Below are positions 17,331-26,355 of a stretch of DNA of 64,000 nucleotides, piece by piece. This stretch comes from Trinickia violacea. Lineage in GTDB: Bacteria; Pseudomonadota; Gammaproteobacteria; Burkholderiales; Burkholderiaceae. Under the pieces are notes generated by a model, which made no database searches, was not told where the DNA came from, and saw only the letters and a list, made by a program, of their open reading frames with translations. The stretch is taken from positions 682,001 to 746,000 of the forward strand of contig NZ_CP040077.1 in the NCBI RefSeq assembly GCF_005280735.1, written 5' to 3'. How positions within the stretch are numbered: the stretch's first letter is position 1; each line of letters starts with the position of its first letter. Both the position numbers and the translations under genes were made by a program.

Positions 17331-17585
17331 ATGAATTCACGTCTGATTTTGGCGGCGGGCGCTGCATGCCTGGTCGCGACGGCAGGAACGGTCCACGCGC
17401 AAGGCGCGTCGCAACAGGCAACGCCTTCGGCACAGCCAACGATGCAGCAGAACGCCGAAGCACCTGCGCAAGCTGGCGCTGACACGTCTTACGGCGGGGC
17501 TCCGTCGACTAGAACTGCAGCGGGCAAGATGAACCCTACGACCTGTACGCCAAAGCCTCAGTGCGATGTTTACTTCGGCAATTGA
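17331..17585 (+). CDS. Small secreted protein with C-terminal CDVYFGN
   Basis: An 84-residue protein: signal peptide (ILAAGAACLVATAGTVHAQ, cleavage near residue 25), a Gln/Ala/Pro-rich middle, a YGGAPS motif, and a C-terminus CTPKPQCDVYFGN. GGAG precedes the ATG at 17331. The next gene on the strand (17727) has the same architecture and a related C-terminus, so these are tandem paralogues. The two cysteines could form a disulphide in the periplasm. Confidence 0.7.
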   Translation: MNSRLILAAGAACLVATAGTVHAQGASQQATPSAQPTMQQNAEAPAQAGADTSYGGAPSTRTAAGKMNPTTCTPKPQCDVYFGN

Positions 17586-17726
17586 GCTAACAAAGAGCGT
17601 CGGGCGCACCGTCGCAGTTTCTTGTCCAGTGGCCACTGCTGCGGGGTGGTGGCATCGCGCTCGTCATGTCCTTCCGGCCGAGCCGAAGCATCGACGTAAA
17701 TTGCCCAACTTAATCGAGGTATCGAC

Positions 17727-17990
17727 ATGAAAGCCGTATTGATGGTAGCGGCAGGCGTGGTCGCCTTGCTGACCGCACCTGTAGCCGCATATTCGCAGGA
17801 CGCACAGCAGGCACCGTCGCCCACGAGCAATCAGTGGTCGGCACAGCAGCATGCGGCCCCGATGGATGCGAAGGCGCGTGACTCGGCCGTCGGTGGAGCG
17901 CCGATGCCTGGAACTCAGTCGGGTGAGCGAAGCCAGTACGTCCCGCCTTGCATAGTCGGACTGTCGTGCGATATTTACCGTGGCAGCTAG
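17727..17990 (+). CDS. Small secreted protein with C-terminal CDIYRGS
   Basis: An 87-residue protein: signal peptide (AVLMVAAGVVALLTAPVAAYS), a Gln/Ser/Pro-rich middle, VGGAPMPG (compare YGGAPS in the upstream gene), and C-terminus CIVGLSCDIYRGS. CxxxxxCD(V/I)Y.G(N/S) at the extreme C-terminus is shared with the 17331 gene. A GAGG site precedes the ATG. Confidence 0.7.
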   Translation: MKAVLMVAAGVVALLTAPVAAYSQDAQQAPSPTSNQWSAQQHAAPMDAKARDSAVGGAPMPGTQSGERSQYVPPCIVGLSCDIYRGS

Positions 17991-18229
17991 AGCGCGGGCC
18001 AATTGCGGGGATTTCGCGGACTCGGTTGGCTCGTTCGCGAAATCCCCGCCCGGCTGTTGCCGTTCTGAACGGCAGCGCGACAAGGATAAACCACGTGGTC
18101 TGGGGTACGTCCTGCGGCTTCGGGGCGCGAACCTCGCATGCGTCAGTGCGTTGCAAGGAAGGCGCGGCCGGTTACATGCGTTTGCGGTAGCGGAGAGTTG
18201 ACCGCTGTACCGTTTGCGGTCGACGATGA

Positions 18230-20140
18230 TTAGCCTCGCTTGACGCGCAATTCAGACTCTGTCGGCTCCCGCTCATCGACGTCTGCAACGCATATGCAAT
18301 TCCTGCCTTGGCGTTTGGCAGTATACAGTGCGCGGTCGGCGGCTCCGACGAGCATCGCAGGGTCGCTATCTTGCCCGCTCTGCGTTACGGCGACGCCGAC
18401 GCTAATCGTGACGACGCCCGAACTGCTCGCCTCGTGTGGAATGCCAAGGCACTCTACAGCCCGTCGGATACGTTCGGCCACAATCAGCGCACCCTCGCCG
18501 TCAGTATCCGGAAGGATGAGCGCGAACTCTTCTCCGCCATACCGGGCTACAGTATCAGTCACGCGCGAAGCGGAAGACAAAATTGCTGCCGCAACTGTGC
18601 GCAAGCAATCGTCACCCCGCTGGTGACCATAGCAATCGTTATAGCTCTTGTAGGCATCCACATCGGCCATGATAACCGCGAGAAATCCGCGCCTGTCTGT
18701 CCGCGATTCGTGTTGCCAACGACGCCCCAACTCGCGGTCGAAATGCCGCCGGTTGAAGAGACCCGTCAACCCGTCCCGGAAGGCGAGCCCCTGCAGTTCC
18801 GCGCGCTCGTCGGCAATTTGTTGCTCCGTCAATTTGCGTTCGGTAATGTCGCGAACGGTGGCCGTGAGTCCCTCAGGCTTGCCGGAAAGCGGGTCGATGA
18901 TTGAACGTATATGCGTTTCCGTCCAAAGGGTGCTGCCATCCGACCGTCGGAGGCGACTGGTCTGAGAGACTTCGGTCCCGCCCGATACCGCGCTTGCGAT
19001 GGCGGCGGCGAGGGCATCGCAGTCTTCGGGCAGACCAAGCTCCGCAAAGTGCGTTCCGATAAGGTCGGCCGGCGCGTAACTAAGCAACGCGCTGACCCGT
19101 GGTGACACGTAGCTGAGTCTACCGTCGAGTCCCATGCTCATGACGATATCCGTGGCATTCTCAGCGAGCACTCGGTACCGTCGCTCACCTTCTCGGAGCA
19201 TTGCAAAGAGTCGGTTTCGCTGTGCCTGAGTGGCGCTGATTGGCAGGGCGATACCGAGCGAGGCTACCAGAAAGAGTTGGAGGGCGAAGATGCGCCCCTG
19301 CATGGCCTCATACGGGAAAACCCAGAGCGGTCCTGTCCCTCGCAAAGTGAAAGACACGGCTATAGCGAGACACAGGAGTAGACCGACGAGCACGCCGGCG
19401 AGGTCAGCTTGAAATGCCAGCAGAACAATTGGTGGAAGCGCCCAGTAAAGAAGGGGAAATCGGCTTTGCCCGAAGACGCCCATGGTCACGATGAATACCA
19501 GCAATAACAGAAAACCCGTCTTCCTGCGTTGGTCAGCACGCAGGAGATGGGCGACTTCGCCCGTCCAGAAAACCAGAGCGGCCGGAGTGAAAATAGCAAG
19601 ACTCAAGGCGTCCGAGACGAACCAGTTGGCGAGGTTGGGCAGCAGGTATCCGCCGAGTTGCCCACGCAGAAGCGTCGTCGCAAGGAGGCCGGATACGACC
19701 GGTGCGAACAGGACGCCTCCAGCCAGAAATCTTGCGAGCGGTTGCGGGCGAATCAATTCGGAAACAGTGGAGATGCGCGGCGCGAAGGCAAGTGCAATCA
19801 GGACCTCGACGATATCGGAGGAAGAATACGAACACGACACTCCGAGACTCTCGCCGACGTAGAGGTTCGCCACAAGGTTCCCTAATACGCCGCCAACCAG
19901 CACCCAATATCGTCGACGACGCGACGCGACCATCATCTGGGTGAGCAGGACCGCATTGGTCAGCCAAATTGGCGCGATTTCGCCCGCCATGGTCTTGAGT
20001 GCCCCGCTGGCTAGGCAGGTGAGAGTTGTCACCACGAGAGCGAGCAACATGTGCCACATATCCGGAAACCACGCAGAGGAACGTGACTCGTCAACGCACG
20101 CTTTCGTGTTAGGCGATGGTCGGGTGGCCGGATTCCCCAT
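18230..20140 (-). CDS. MASE1-PAS-GGDEF diguanylate cyclase
   Basis: A 636-residue membrane sensor that should make cyclic di-GMP from two GTP. Residues ~28-310 form a multi-helix MASE1 domain (ALVVTTLTCLASGALK..., several later helices), ~318-440 a PAS domain with PAC motif (ATVRDITERK), and ~455-620 the GGDEF domain with an intact RYGGEEF active site. RVTD, five residues before GGEEF, is the RxxD inhibitory I-site, so product feedback is expected. There is no EAL domain. The ATG at 20140 or a GTG six bases earlier may be used. A chemoreceptor gene follows divergently. Confidence 0.92.
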   Translation of the reverse strand: MGNPATRPSPNTKACVDESRSSAWFPDMWHMLLALVVTTLTCLASGALKTMAGEIAPIWLTNAVLLTQMMVASRRRRYWVLVGGVLGNLVANLYVGESLGVSCSYSSSDIVEVLIALAFAPRISTVSELIRPQPLARFLAGGVLFAPVVSGLLATTLLRGQLGGYLLPNLANWFVSDALSLAIFTPAALVFWTGEVAHLLRADQRRKTGFLLLLVFIVTMGVFGQSRFPLLYWALPPIVLLAFQADLAGVLVGLLLCLAIAVSFTLRGTGPLWVFPYEAMQGRIFALQLFLVASLGIALPISATQAQRNRLFAMLREGERRYRVLAENATDIVMSMGLDGRLSYVSPRVSALLSYAPADLIGTHFAELGLPEDCDALAAAIASAVSGGTEVSQTSRLRRSDGSTLWTETHIRSIIDPLSGKPEGLTATVRDITERKLTEQQIADERAELQGLAFRDGLTGLFNRRHFDRELGRRWQHESRTDRRGFLAVIMADVDAYKSYNDCYGHQRGDDCLRTVAAAILSSASRVTDTVARYGGEEFALILPDTDGEGALIVAERIRRAVECLGIPHEASSSGVVTISVGVAVTQSGQDSDPAMLVGAADRALYTAKRQGRNCICVADVDEREPTESELRVKRG

Positions 20141-20146
20141 TTTCAC

Positions 20147-20795
20147 TCTCGGTTCTTTTTCATTTCACGCCGGTCGCCTCGCTTGTGACGAGGTCCTTGG
20201 CAACGGTCGCGTCTCTTATGAAGCGTAAGACGAGACGTTGTGCTATCCCGGAACCAGGTTTATCGGCTGTGGTTTGTTAAAACTTTATAGCGAGATGCAA
20301 ACCTCCGCAATGGCGTTGAGTCAGTCAAGCGTGACGACGAGTGAATCGACAGTCGGTGTCGCACGATATTGAACATCGCAATCGTTTGCGCGCCAAAAAC
20401 ACTCGCGTGATATTGCAACCGACTCTACCGAACGGCTTTTGACATCGAGCGGGGTCGATTGACTTCTCATCGCGGTAAGCAATTCGCCACTACGTGGCAC
20501 TTGATTGCAGCCGGGTACTGGGAGGCTTTACATTAACACTTCAGCTTTCGTTCTTTGTATCGCTAGCGCGGCATTGGAAGTGAATTGCCGGGACATTGCG
20601 CCGTCACGCAGCCTGCTCCCAAGCTGCGTGTTCGCTGGTTTCGTGGAGGATTGTCAGTCTTTCGATTACCGGCGCCGATTTGCGATTACGTTGAGGGCGC
20701 GCGTGCACAATTCTTCCATCGAAGCCAAATCGAAGCACATCGTGCTGCTCCAATAGGACAGCATATTCAACAAGAACGCATATCGCGGGGGGCTC
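20147..20795. other. Divergent intergenic region
   Basis: About 650 bases between the diguanylate cyclase and the divergent chemoreceptor gene. No gene is supported. It should contain both promoters, but I cannot place them with confidence. Confidence 0.4.
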
Positions 20796-22346
20796 ATGTT
20801 TAGCAATATTTCGTTGAAGTTCAAGTTGTGGCTTGCGTTAGGACTCGTCTGGCTGGGGTTGATATCGTTGGGCACATACAGTGCTATAGACGCACATACC
20901 CGCTTGCTGGATGAACGATTCGCTGCACTGGACAATATTCTGGACGTTGCCGTCAATATCGCGGGCGCGTACAGGGCCAAGGCAGCTAACGGCGAGATGT
21001 CCCCTGAGGACGCACAGAAGGCGACGCTTACACAATGGAACCTGCTGCGCTATCGCAACAACGGCTACGTGTATGCGGCCACGATGTCGCAGGTTTCGCT
21101 CGTCAATCCGGGGCGCCCTGAACTTGTTGGCAAAGACGCGTCCGGGATGACCGACGCGAAGGGCAATCATCCGTATGCTGACCTCACGGCACTCGCCCGT
21201 ACCGAGGGTCGCGGTTATATCAGCGCCTGGAGCAAGAAGCCGGGCACGCAAGACATCACCGAAAAGATTTCCGCACTTCGGCTCGTTCCTGGGTGGGATT
21301 GGGTTGTTGCCGCCGGCCTTTACGTTGATGATGTGGAAGCTGCCTACAGGGCTATCCTGATTGGGCATCTGGCTTTTGTACTGGCGGCAGGGCTGGTGTC
21401 CAGTCTTGTGATGGTTCTCATTATTCGCAATATCGAGAGAAGTCTTGGTGGCGAGCCGGCGTTCGCGGCCAAGGTCGCCAATCGGATTGCGGACGGAGAC
21501 CTTGCGTTTCAAGTGAAAGTCAAGGCTGGTGACCAAGGCAGCCTGCTTTTCGCCATGGCTAGGATGCGCGCGAGTTTGGAGGACGTTATCCGGCAATTTC
21601 TCGAGAGTGCGGAAACCATATCCAGTAGTGCATCGCAGATTGCTGCGGGTAACTCAGACCTTTCCGGACGGACTGAACAGGCCTCATCGTCGCTGGAGCG
21701 TACGGCAGGCCGCATGAATGAGCTAACCGAGGCGGTGGAGCAAACGGCTGGCAACGCGCGTGCGGCGAACACGCTGGTAACCAATGCTGCTTCACTGGCG
21801 CAACAGGGGCAGCAAGCCGTTGAACAGGTGGTCGGGGCGATGGCAGGCATCGAAGAGGCCTCTGCGAAGATTGGCGACATCAGTTCGACGATTGAGGGCA
21901 TCTCGTTCCAGACCAACATCCTCTCGCTCAATGCGGCTGTGGAGGCCGCGCGGGCCGGCGAACAGGGCAAAGGATTTGCCGTCGTCGCCAGTGAAGTTCG
22001 GACTCTCGCTCACCGAAGCGCAACCGCAGCCAAGGAAATCAAGGAACTGATTGATACGACGGTACGACGCGTCCAAACGGGGGCGGGCCATGTTTCCAAG
22101 ACCGGCGAGGTGATGTCGGAAATCGTGTCCGGCGTGCAAAGGGTGACCGGCATCATGGCCGATATCGCTGCGGCGTCCAGCGAACAGAGCCAAGGAATTA
22201 CCGAGGTCAACCGTTCGGTCACGGAAATGGATGGGGCAACCCAACAGAACGCGGCGCTCGTTGAAGAGGCCGCTGCTGCCGCGGCAGCGTTGAATGAACA
22301 GGCTCAGCGGCTTCGGGAAGTGGTTGCTGTCTTCCGGATAGCTTGA
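20796..22346 (+). CDS. Methyl-accepting chemotaxis protein with Cache domain
   Basis: A 516-residue chemoreceptor. An N-terminal membrane helix (LWLALGLVWLGLISLGTYS), a periplasmic single Cache domain (~30-185; RYRNNGYVYAAT, HPYADLT, PGWDWVVAAGLYVDDV), a second helix (FVLAAGLVSSLVMVLII), HAMP, and the signalling domain with the invariant hairpin tip QTNILSLNAAVEAARAGEQG. The C-terminus has no CheR-binding pentapeptide. It signals through CheA/CheW; the ligand is probably a small carboxylate or amine, as for other sCache receptors (inference). Confidence 0.93.
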   Translation: MFSNISLKFKLWLALGLVWLGLISLGTYSAIDAHTRLLDERFAALDNILDVAVNIAGAYRAKAANGEMSPEDAQKATLTQWNLLRYRNNGYVYAATMSQVSLVNPGRPELVGKDASGMTDAKGNHPYADLTALARTEGRGYISAWSKKPGTQDITEKISALRLVPGWDWVVAAGLYVDDVEAAYRAILIGHLAFVLAAGLVSSLVMVLIIRNIERSLGGEPAFAAKVANRIADGDLAFQVKVKAGDQGSLLFAMARMRASLEDVIRQFLESAETISSSASQIAAGNSDLSGRTEQASSSLERTAGRMNELTEAVEQTAGNARAANTLVTNAASLAQQGQQAVEQVVGAMAGIEEASAKIGDISSTIEGISFQTNILSLNAAVEAARAGEQGKGFAVVASEVRTLAHRSATAAKEIKELIDTTVRRVQTGAGHVSKTGEVMSEIVSGVQRVTGIMADIAAASSEQSQGITEVNRSVTEMDGATQQNAALVEEAAAAAAALNEQAQRLREVVAVFRIA

Positions 22347-22433
22347 TGGCTCGGTCCAACTGAGCGGCTATCAGCCTGAAGGGACCGCATGATTCGAGAA
22401 GACTGGTAGTCCAGATGCCGCGGGTCGGCTCGC

Positions 22434-22512
22434 GGCCCGCCGCGTAGGCAGATGAGCGCTGCGAGCGTTACATCAGCCGTGCACGAGAAGCTCACTGCAT
22501 ATCGCGCTGTTT
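22434..22512. repeat. 79-bp dispersed repeat, copy 2
   Basis: Pairs with 12023-12101 (GGCCCGCCGCGT ... CGCGCTGTTT). It lies in the non-coding stretch downstream of the chemoreceptor gene. Confidence 0.6.
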
Positions 22513-22734
22513 TCTGTGGAGACAAAGGCTATCAGACGAATCGCAGTTACATCGCGACTTCGGCAGCGGCGATTTTTTTGCAATCAACGCTGCTCGTTCT
22601 GGTCGACCTCGACCAGCCGCGACTGTCTGTGAATCCCGATGACACGAAATTGGACGAGGGGCGTGCTAGTCGTGCAATCGGCCCTTTGCTGCTTCAACAG
22701 AAGTCCGACTATTGGCGTAGTACGGATGCGAGGT

Positions 22735-22917
22735 CTTCAAGCGACGGCAGCAGAGCGCGAACACTTCGCCATCTCGATGGACCGCCAGCAACTTTTCTGG
22801 CCGGAAATCGATGAGGACGTGAACGTTCTCGCGCTGCTTGCATATCGGCCGGAAATCGACGAGGACGCGAACGTTCGCGCACTGCTTTCATATCAGCCGG
22901 AAACTGTGCGTCAATAG
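22735..22917 (+). pseudogene. DUF2442 3' remnant with internal duplication
   Basis: Starts at ATAAEREHFAISMDRQQLFW, which aligns with the second half of the intact DUF2442 protein at 53300-53536 (ATAAEREHFAISIDHQQLLW). The N-terminal half is missing. The segment RPEIDEDVNVLALLAY is present twice in tandem (48-bp units). It precedes a cold-shock gene just as the intact DUF2442 gene precedes the other cold-shock gene. Confidence 0.7.
22799..22894 (+). repeat. Tandem 48-bp repeat, two units
   Basis: Units 22799-22846 and 22847-22894, each encoding 16 residues beginning RPEIDED. The length is a multiple of three, so the frame is kept. A recent slippage-type duplication in the DUF2442 remnant. 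Confidence 0.85.
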
Positions 22918-23005
22918 CATTGCTCACCACCGCTTCATGCGGGAACCGCTACCACGAGCGGTTGGCGACTATACAAACCTGCCTGTTTCAATTCTGGACA
23001 CAACT

Positions 23006-23209
23006 ATGGCGACCGGTACTGTGAAGTGGTTCAACGATGCAAAGGGCTTTGGCTTCATTACGCCGGATGATGGCGGAGAAGACCTGTTTGCTCATTTTTC
23101 GGAAGTAAAGGCAGAGGGATTCAAAACTCTTCAGGAAGGGCAAAAGGTGAGCTTCGAGGTCAAGCAAGGACCAAAGGGCAAGCAGGCTGCGAACATCCAG
23201 CCGCTGTAG
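23006..23209 (+). CDS. Cold-shock protein (CspA family), copy 1
   Basis: A 67-residue cold-shock-domain RNA chaperone. RNP1 (KGFGFI) and RNP2-like (DLFAHF) are intact: GTVKWFNDAKGFGFITPDDG. It differs from the copy at 53809-54012 at about a dozen positions. It melts RNA secondary structure in the cytoplasm. It lies next to an Hfq-like gene, so two RNA-chaperone genes are adjacent here. Confidence 0.95.
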   Translation: MATGTVKWFNDAKGFGFITPDDGGEDLFAHFSEVKAEGFKTLQEGQKVSFEVKQGPKGKQAANIQPL

Positions 23210-23347
23210 GCACAAGGGGCTCGTCTGTCGCCGCGTTTTCTAGTGGGTGACGCTGCTCGGCGACTTTCCGTCTGTTACATGAACGCCGTATGGTTGACGG
23301 CTACGCGCAGGTCAAGCGCAGGCGACAGCATGTCATGGCAGTTCTCA

Positions 23348-23626
23348 TCAACCGCGAGCTCGCAAGTGGTTCGGGTTGTCGCGACTCGTCGGCGCCTCGG
23401 TCGGGTCGCGAGCCGGGCTCCTGCCATTGACCGGCATCACGGTCGAAATGGCATGTTTGAAAACAAGTTGCACGCCTAGACCAGACTCAAGCAGAACTGC
23501 AAACTGGTCAAAGCCGGCCAGTTGACCGGTCAGTCTGATGCCGTTCACGAGGAACACGTTTACGGTGGTCCTGTCCTTTAGGAGTGCCTGCAGAAAGTCG
23601 TCTTGTACGCATGGGCGTGCGGTCAT
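23348..23626 (-). CDS. Hfq-like RNA chaperone, copy A
   Basis: A 92-residue Sm-fold protein. It aligns with Hfq throughout: QDDFLQAL (Hfq QDPFLNAL), VFLVNGIRLTGQL (Sm1), FDQFAVLL and FKHAISTVMP (Sm2; Lys-His kept, Tyr55 replaced by Phe). There is one extra residue in the loop before Sm2, and the rim Arg patch is weaker (LKDRTT against RRERV). The C-terminal tail differs from copies B and C. A 69-residue gene lies 76 bases upstream on the same strand. It is probably an accessory Hfq besides the chromosomal one, binding small RNAs or mRNAs. Confidence 0.85.
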   Translation of the reverse strand: MTARPCVQDDFLQALLKDRTTVNVFLVNGIRLTGQLAGFDQFAVLLESGLGVQLVFKHAISTVMPVNGRSPARDPTEAPTSRDNPNHLRARG

Positions 23627-23702
23627 GTTCTGAGGTCAAAGCGATAGGTCCTTCGATTGTACCGGCGATACCTGACGCTCCCGCCAGTCCAGAGGGAGTG
23701 CG

Positions 23703-23912
23703 TTACTGCGACTCGAGGGCGTCGAGGCGCGCTTCCGCTATCTCGCCCGGGTGGTGGTCGCGGTACGCGTCAAACAACTGTGAGCACAACTGAGCAAGTG
23801 AAGACAGGTCCATGGCCTGGTCTGCGTGCTCGACCTCTCCTGCGTTGAGCACGTCATCGAGAACCGGAGCCAGACGGCGCAGTAGCCGGAAAGTGGCGTC
23901 GTCAAGTTTCAT
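23703..23912 (-). CDS. 69-residue Hfq-partner protein, copy A
   Basis: Starts MKLDDATFRLLRRLAPVLDD and ends LDALESQ. Predicted all-helical and acidic, family unknown. Near-identical copies lie upstream of the other two Hfq-like genes (42037-42246, 62439-62648), always 76-77 bases before hfq. The ATG at 23912 has GGAG upstream and matches the start of the other copies; here the frame is open 31 residues further to 24005 (MKLEPSNRR...), possibly a leader peptide. Confidence 0.8.
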   Translation of the reverse strand: MKLDDATFRLLRRLAPVLDDVLNAGEVEHADQAMDLSSLAQLCSQLFDAYRDHHPGEIAEARLDALESQ

Positions 23913-24005
23913 GTTGGAACTCCTGCGACCAGACTGTGGAGCGCACCCCGAGCCGACCAGCCCCAAGGCGATGCTTACCCTTCGGTTGCTTGGCTCGAGC
24001 TTCAT

Positions 24006-24148
24006 GATATCTCTCCTTAGATTGGGAACACGAGACGCGGCACCGGCCGGAGGGGCGGCGCCGCGCTAGTCTGCAAGTCTATGTCCCAATCGTGGCCTTT
24101 CAAGCTTGACGCTCTGCTGACCCGCAAATTACAAATTTGCAATCTATG
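24006..24148. repeat. ~143-bp upstream repeat, copy 1
   Basis: Nearly 90% identical to 50333-50475. It contains the block GGGACATAGACTTGCA (minus strand), a GG-N10-GC sigma-54-type element, and lies directly upstream of the 69-residue/Hfq-like operon. Confidence 0.8.
24072..24087 (-). promoter_or_regulatory. Candidate sigma-54 promoter (-24/-12)
   Basis: On the minus strand GGGACATAGACTTGCA has the GG-N10-GC spacing and the TTGCA -12 box; the -24 box is imperfect against TGGCAC. It would transcribe the 69-residue gene and Hfq-like copy A. Conserved in the repeat at 50399-50414. Confidence 0.4.
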
Positions 24149-24287
24149 CCTGATTGCGAATCTGTAACTCCACGGTCACTCCGTCAATACGACGCGCGGT
24201 CATCGGAAGTTGATAGCCGGCCGAGTTAGTTCGCCCGGTTTCCGGCACTACACCCAAATCGCCCTGACCATTGATGAGGTGGCCATT

Positions 24288-24542
24288 ATGTGCGTAGATG
24301 TGAACGGAGATGCCGAAAACGAAGGACAAGAGGGGCCAATTGTTGCGGCGATGCAAGAGGCGGTGGAATTGCTGGCAAGGGAGTGGCCGGATGACTACCC
24401 GGCCGGGGTGGTGGAGCGGGTAGTAGTCGAGAGCGCTGCCGGTCCCAAACAGAACAAAGCGATAGCTCTCCGCCCCGCGATGTCGGCGGCTCGTGCATCT
24501 AATTTGAACCCGTTGGCGACCGCACGGCAGGGCCCTACTTGA
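24288..24542 (+). CDS. Possible small hypothetical protein
   Basis: An 84-residue frame (MCVDVNGDAENEGQEGPIVA...) with acceptable codon use and an amphipathic helix (AAMQEAVELLAREWPDD). No family is recognised and there is no strong ribosome binding site; the opposite strand also has open frames. Its end overlaps the end of the convergent FKBP gene. Confidence 0.3.
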   Translation: MCVDVNGDAENEGQEGPIVAAMQEAVELLAREWPDDYPAGVVERVVVESAAGPKQNKAIALRPAMSAARASNLNPLATARQGPT

Positions 24543-24939
24543 CGATATCGACGAGTTCGACCTCGAAATTCAGCGTGCTATTCGGCGGAATCGGTCCGAC
24601 GCCTCGGCTACCGTACGCCGTCTCTGGCGGGCAGGTGAGCTTGGCCTTGCCGCCGACCCTCAGCTTTTGCATGCCCTGGGTCCAGCACGGGATAACCCGA
24701 TTGAGCGGGAATGTGGCCACGTCACCATGCTTGGCCGAATTGTCGAATTCCGTCCCATCGGCAAGTGTCCCGCGATAGCGGACCTTAACCACGTCTGTGG
24801 CGCTTGGCTGGGGACCGGTTCCCTCTTGCGTAATTTCCACTTTGACGCCCGACGGTAGGGTTTCAACGGAACCAGCAGCGTGCGCGGCCAAGGCACGTAT
24901 AGCCAACATGCTGCCGACAACTACGAGCGATGTCTTCAT
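24535..24939 (-). CDS. FKBP-type peptidyl-prolyl isomerase, exported
   Basis: A 134-residue protein with a signal peptide (MKTSLVVVGSMLAIRALAAHA) and a single FKBP domain: VKVRYRGTLADGTEFDNS, VIPCWTQGMQKLRVGGKAKL, CPPETAYGSRGVGPIPPNSTL, FEVELVDI. It catalyses cis-trans isomerisation of prolyl bonds, probably in the periplasm. The usual FDSS and IPGW appear as FDNS and IPCW, so there is an unusual cysteine in the active-site strand. ATGs 12 and 42 bases further upstream are alternatives. Confidence 0.9.
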   Translation of the reverse strand: MKTSLVVVGSMLAIRALAAHAAGSVETLPSGVKVEITQEGTGPQPSATDVVKVRYRGTLADGTEFDNSAKHGDVATFPLNRVIPCWTQGMQKLRVGGKAKLTCPPETAYGSRGVGPIPPNSTLNFEVELVDIVK

Positions 24940-25571
24940 GTGCCCTTCCATGGTGGTTAGTCTCAAACAATCGGAACTCAATTATGAAGCCGTTGGGACG
25001 ATGTGCGAGGTAGGGCCGGCGCGCGCATGTCGATTCATCAGCAGCGCTGCAATCTGCTGCACCAGCCCCCCTGCGCGGCCATGTTTCCCTCCTCATGGAG
25101 GTGAAGCTCCAGTCAAAAATGGGGAGCGGACAGACTTCTCCGATGGACCTACCCCGCATATCAATAGCTCCAGTATGCCGCCAAGAGCTCGGTATCCCAA
25201 GCAGTGTCGTTACGTCGAGCGCGGCTTCCCAGCCGCGACAAACACCCTGAGCTGATTTCGAGATAAGTTGGCGCTCACATCCTTGAAGATGGGCGGAACC
25301 GGCGAAAGCGTTGATGCGGGAGGTGGCCGGCAGCGGCTTTCATTTTCCGCGAAAGCGCGACGCAACCGAATCCGTGCCGGTATAAGCGCGGTACAGATAC
25401 TGCAATATGTCGAGCGGCATGCACTGGTTCGGTGGCTAGCAATAGATAACTGCGCCGACGGTTTTAGCAATGAGCTAGCTCATCTCGTGCTCTGTGACGA
25501 GGACCAGGGACTTGGAGACCGGTACCCAGAGGGCTTTTCGCGATGCCTTGGCCGAACAGTTTGGAGACGGC
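24940..25571. other. Intergenic, no gene supported
   Basis: About 630 bases between the FKBP gene and the DUF429 pseudogene. Several frames are open, but none has a recognisable product; likely decayed sequence. Confidence 0.4.
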
Positions 25572-26246
25572 TCACATCGTCGCTAACCACCCGTTAACGT
25601 ATTGGCGACGAGTGGGGCTAGGGACAAAAATGTGTCCACCCTCGGCATCGCCATAGGACTCGGTCTGGCGTGCGAGCAGGTATCCGGCGGTCAATGCACA
25701 AAGAGCGGCATCGATGTCGTCAATCGACTTCAAAGCTGTGGTGTCAATGCCCGCGTTCTCGAGCACTTGTCGGCGCTGAACTCGCTTTTTCCGCGCCGAA
25801 GTGTTTTCCTTGCCGCGGACCGCACACGTAATTGCATGCGGAAACGTTTCAAAACTGACGTTCCCTTACGAATAGTTTTGGGCCGTAAGAAGTGGATAGG
25901 TTGCGGCAAACGCGTCATAGACTCGCTCACCGCTCAACATCCAGTTGTAGAAGCCGCTCGGACTGGACACCGCCCGCTCTCGTGTTGGTGTTGCAAAGCA
26001 GACGATGCCTCGTCGCGCGAGGTATTTTTCAGCGAGTCGACCTTTATCCGCCATCGCCCATCGGCATGGGGCGTCTATTCCGACCGCCCGGACGTCAAAC
26101 TCATGACACTTCTCGAGCATCTGCTCAGGTACTTTGTAGCTGCGGTTCCATAGGATGCGCGTGCCGCGCAGAACGACGAGATGGCACCCCTTCCGGTCAC
26201 CGCCGATATCAATGCCGGCAACTGCTTCTTTATTCACCATTACCAT
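25572..26246 (-). pseudogene. DUF429 protein interrupted by one in-frame stop
   Basis: A DUF429 (RNase H-like predicted nuclease) gene. The N-terminal part has AGIDIGGDRKGCHLVVL and VRAVGIDAPCRWA; the C-terminal part has VSFETFPHAITCAV and SIDDIDAALCALTAGYLL. Both are in the same frame, separated by a single TAA at 25866-25868 after AQNYS. Everything else is intact, so this is a very recent nonsense mutation, a readthrough case, or a sequencing error. Confidence 0.8.
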
Positions 26247-26355
26247 CGAAGGTAACCACCCGGCTTAGTTTCTGTTAACAGGGCTGCTCGCGAGTACCGC
26301 TACTTGGCGAAACGGGAATAGCAGATGCTGGCGCTGCGCCGAAGGACGACCTTTC

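Noticed and set aside
20838..21596. A 252-residue frame antisense to the chemoreceptor gene
   Set aside because: The sense strand encodes an intact chemoreceptor; the antisense product matches nothing.
22799..22894. Tandem 48-bp repeat as the start of a CRISPR or satellite array
   Set aside because: Only two units, in frame within a DUF2442 remnant, with no spacers; a simple internal duplication.
23250..23340. A third intact HTH gene beside Hfq-like copy A
   Set aside because: Only the region just beyond the HTH gene's 3' end is similar to copies B and C; the coding part is degenerate.
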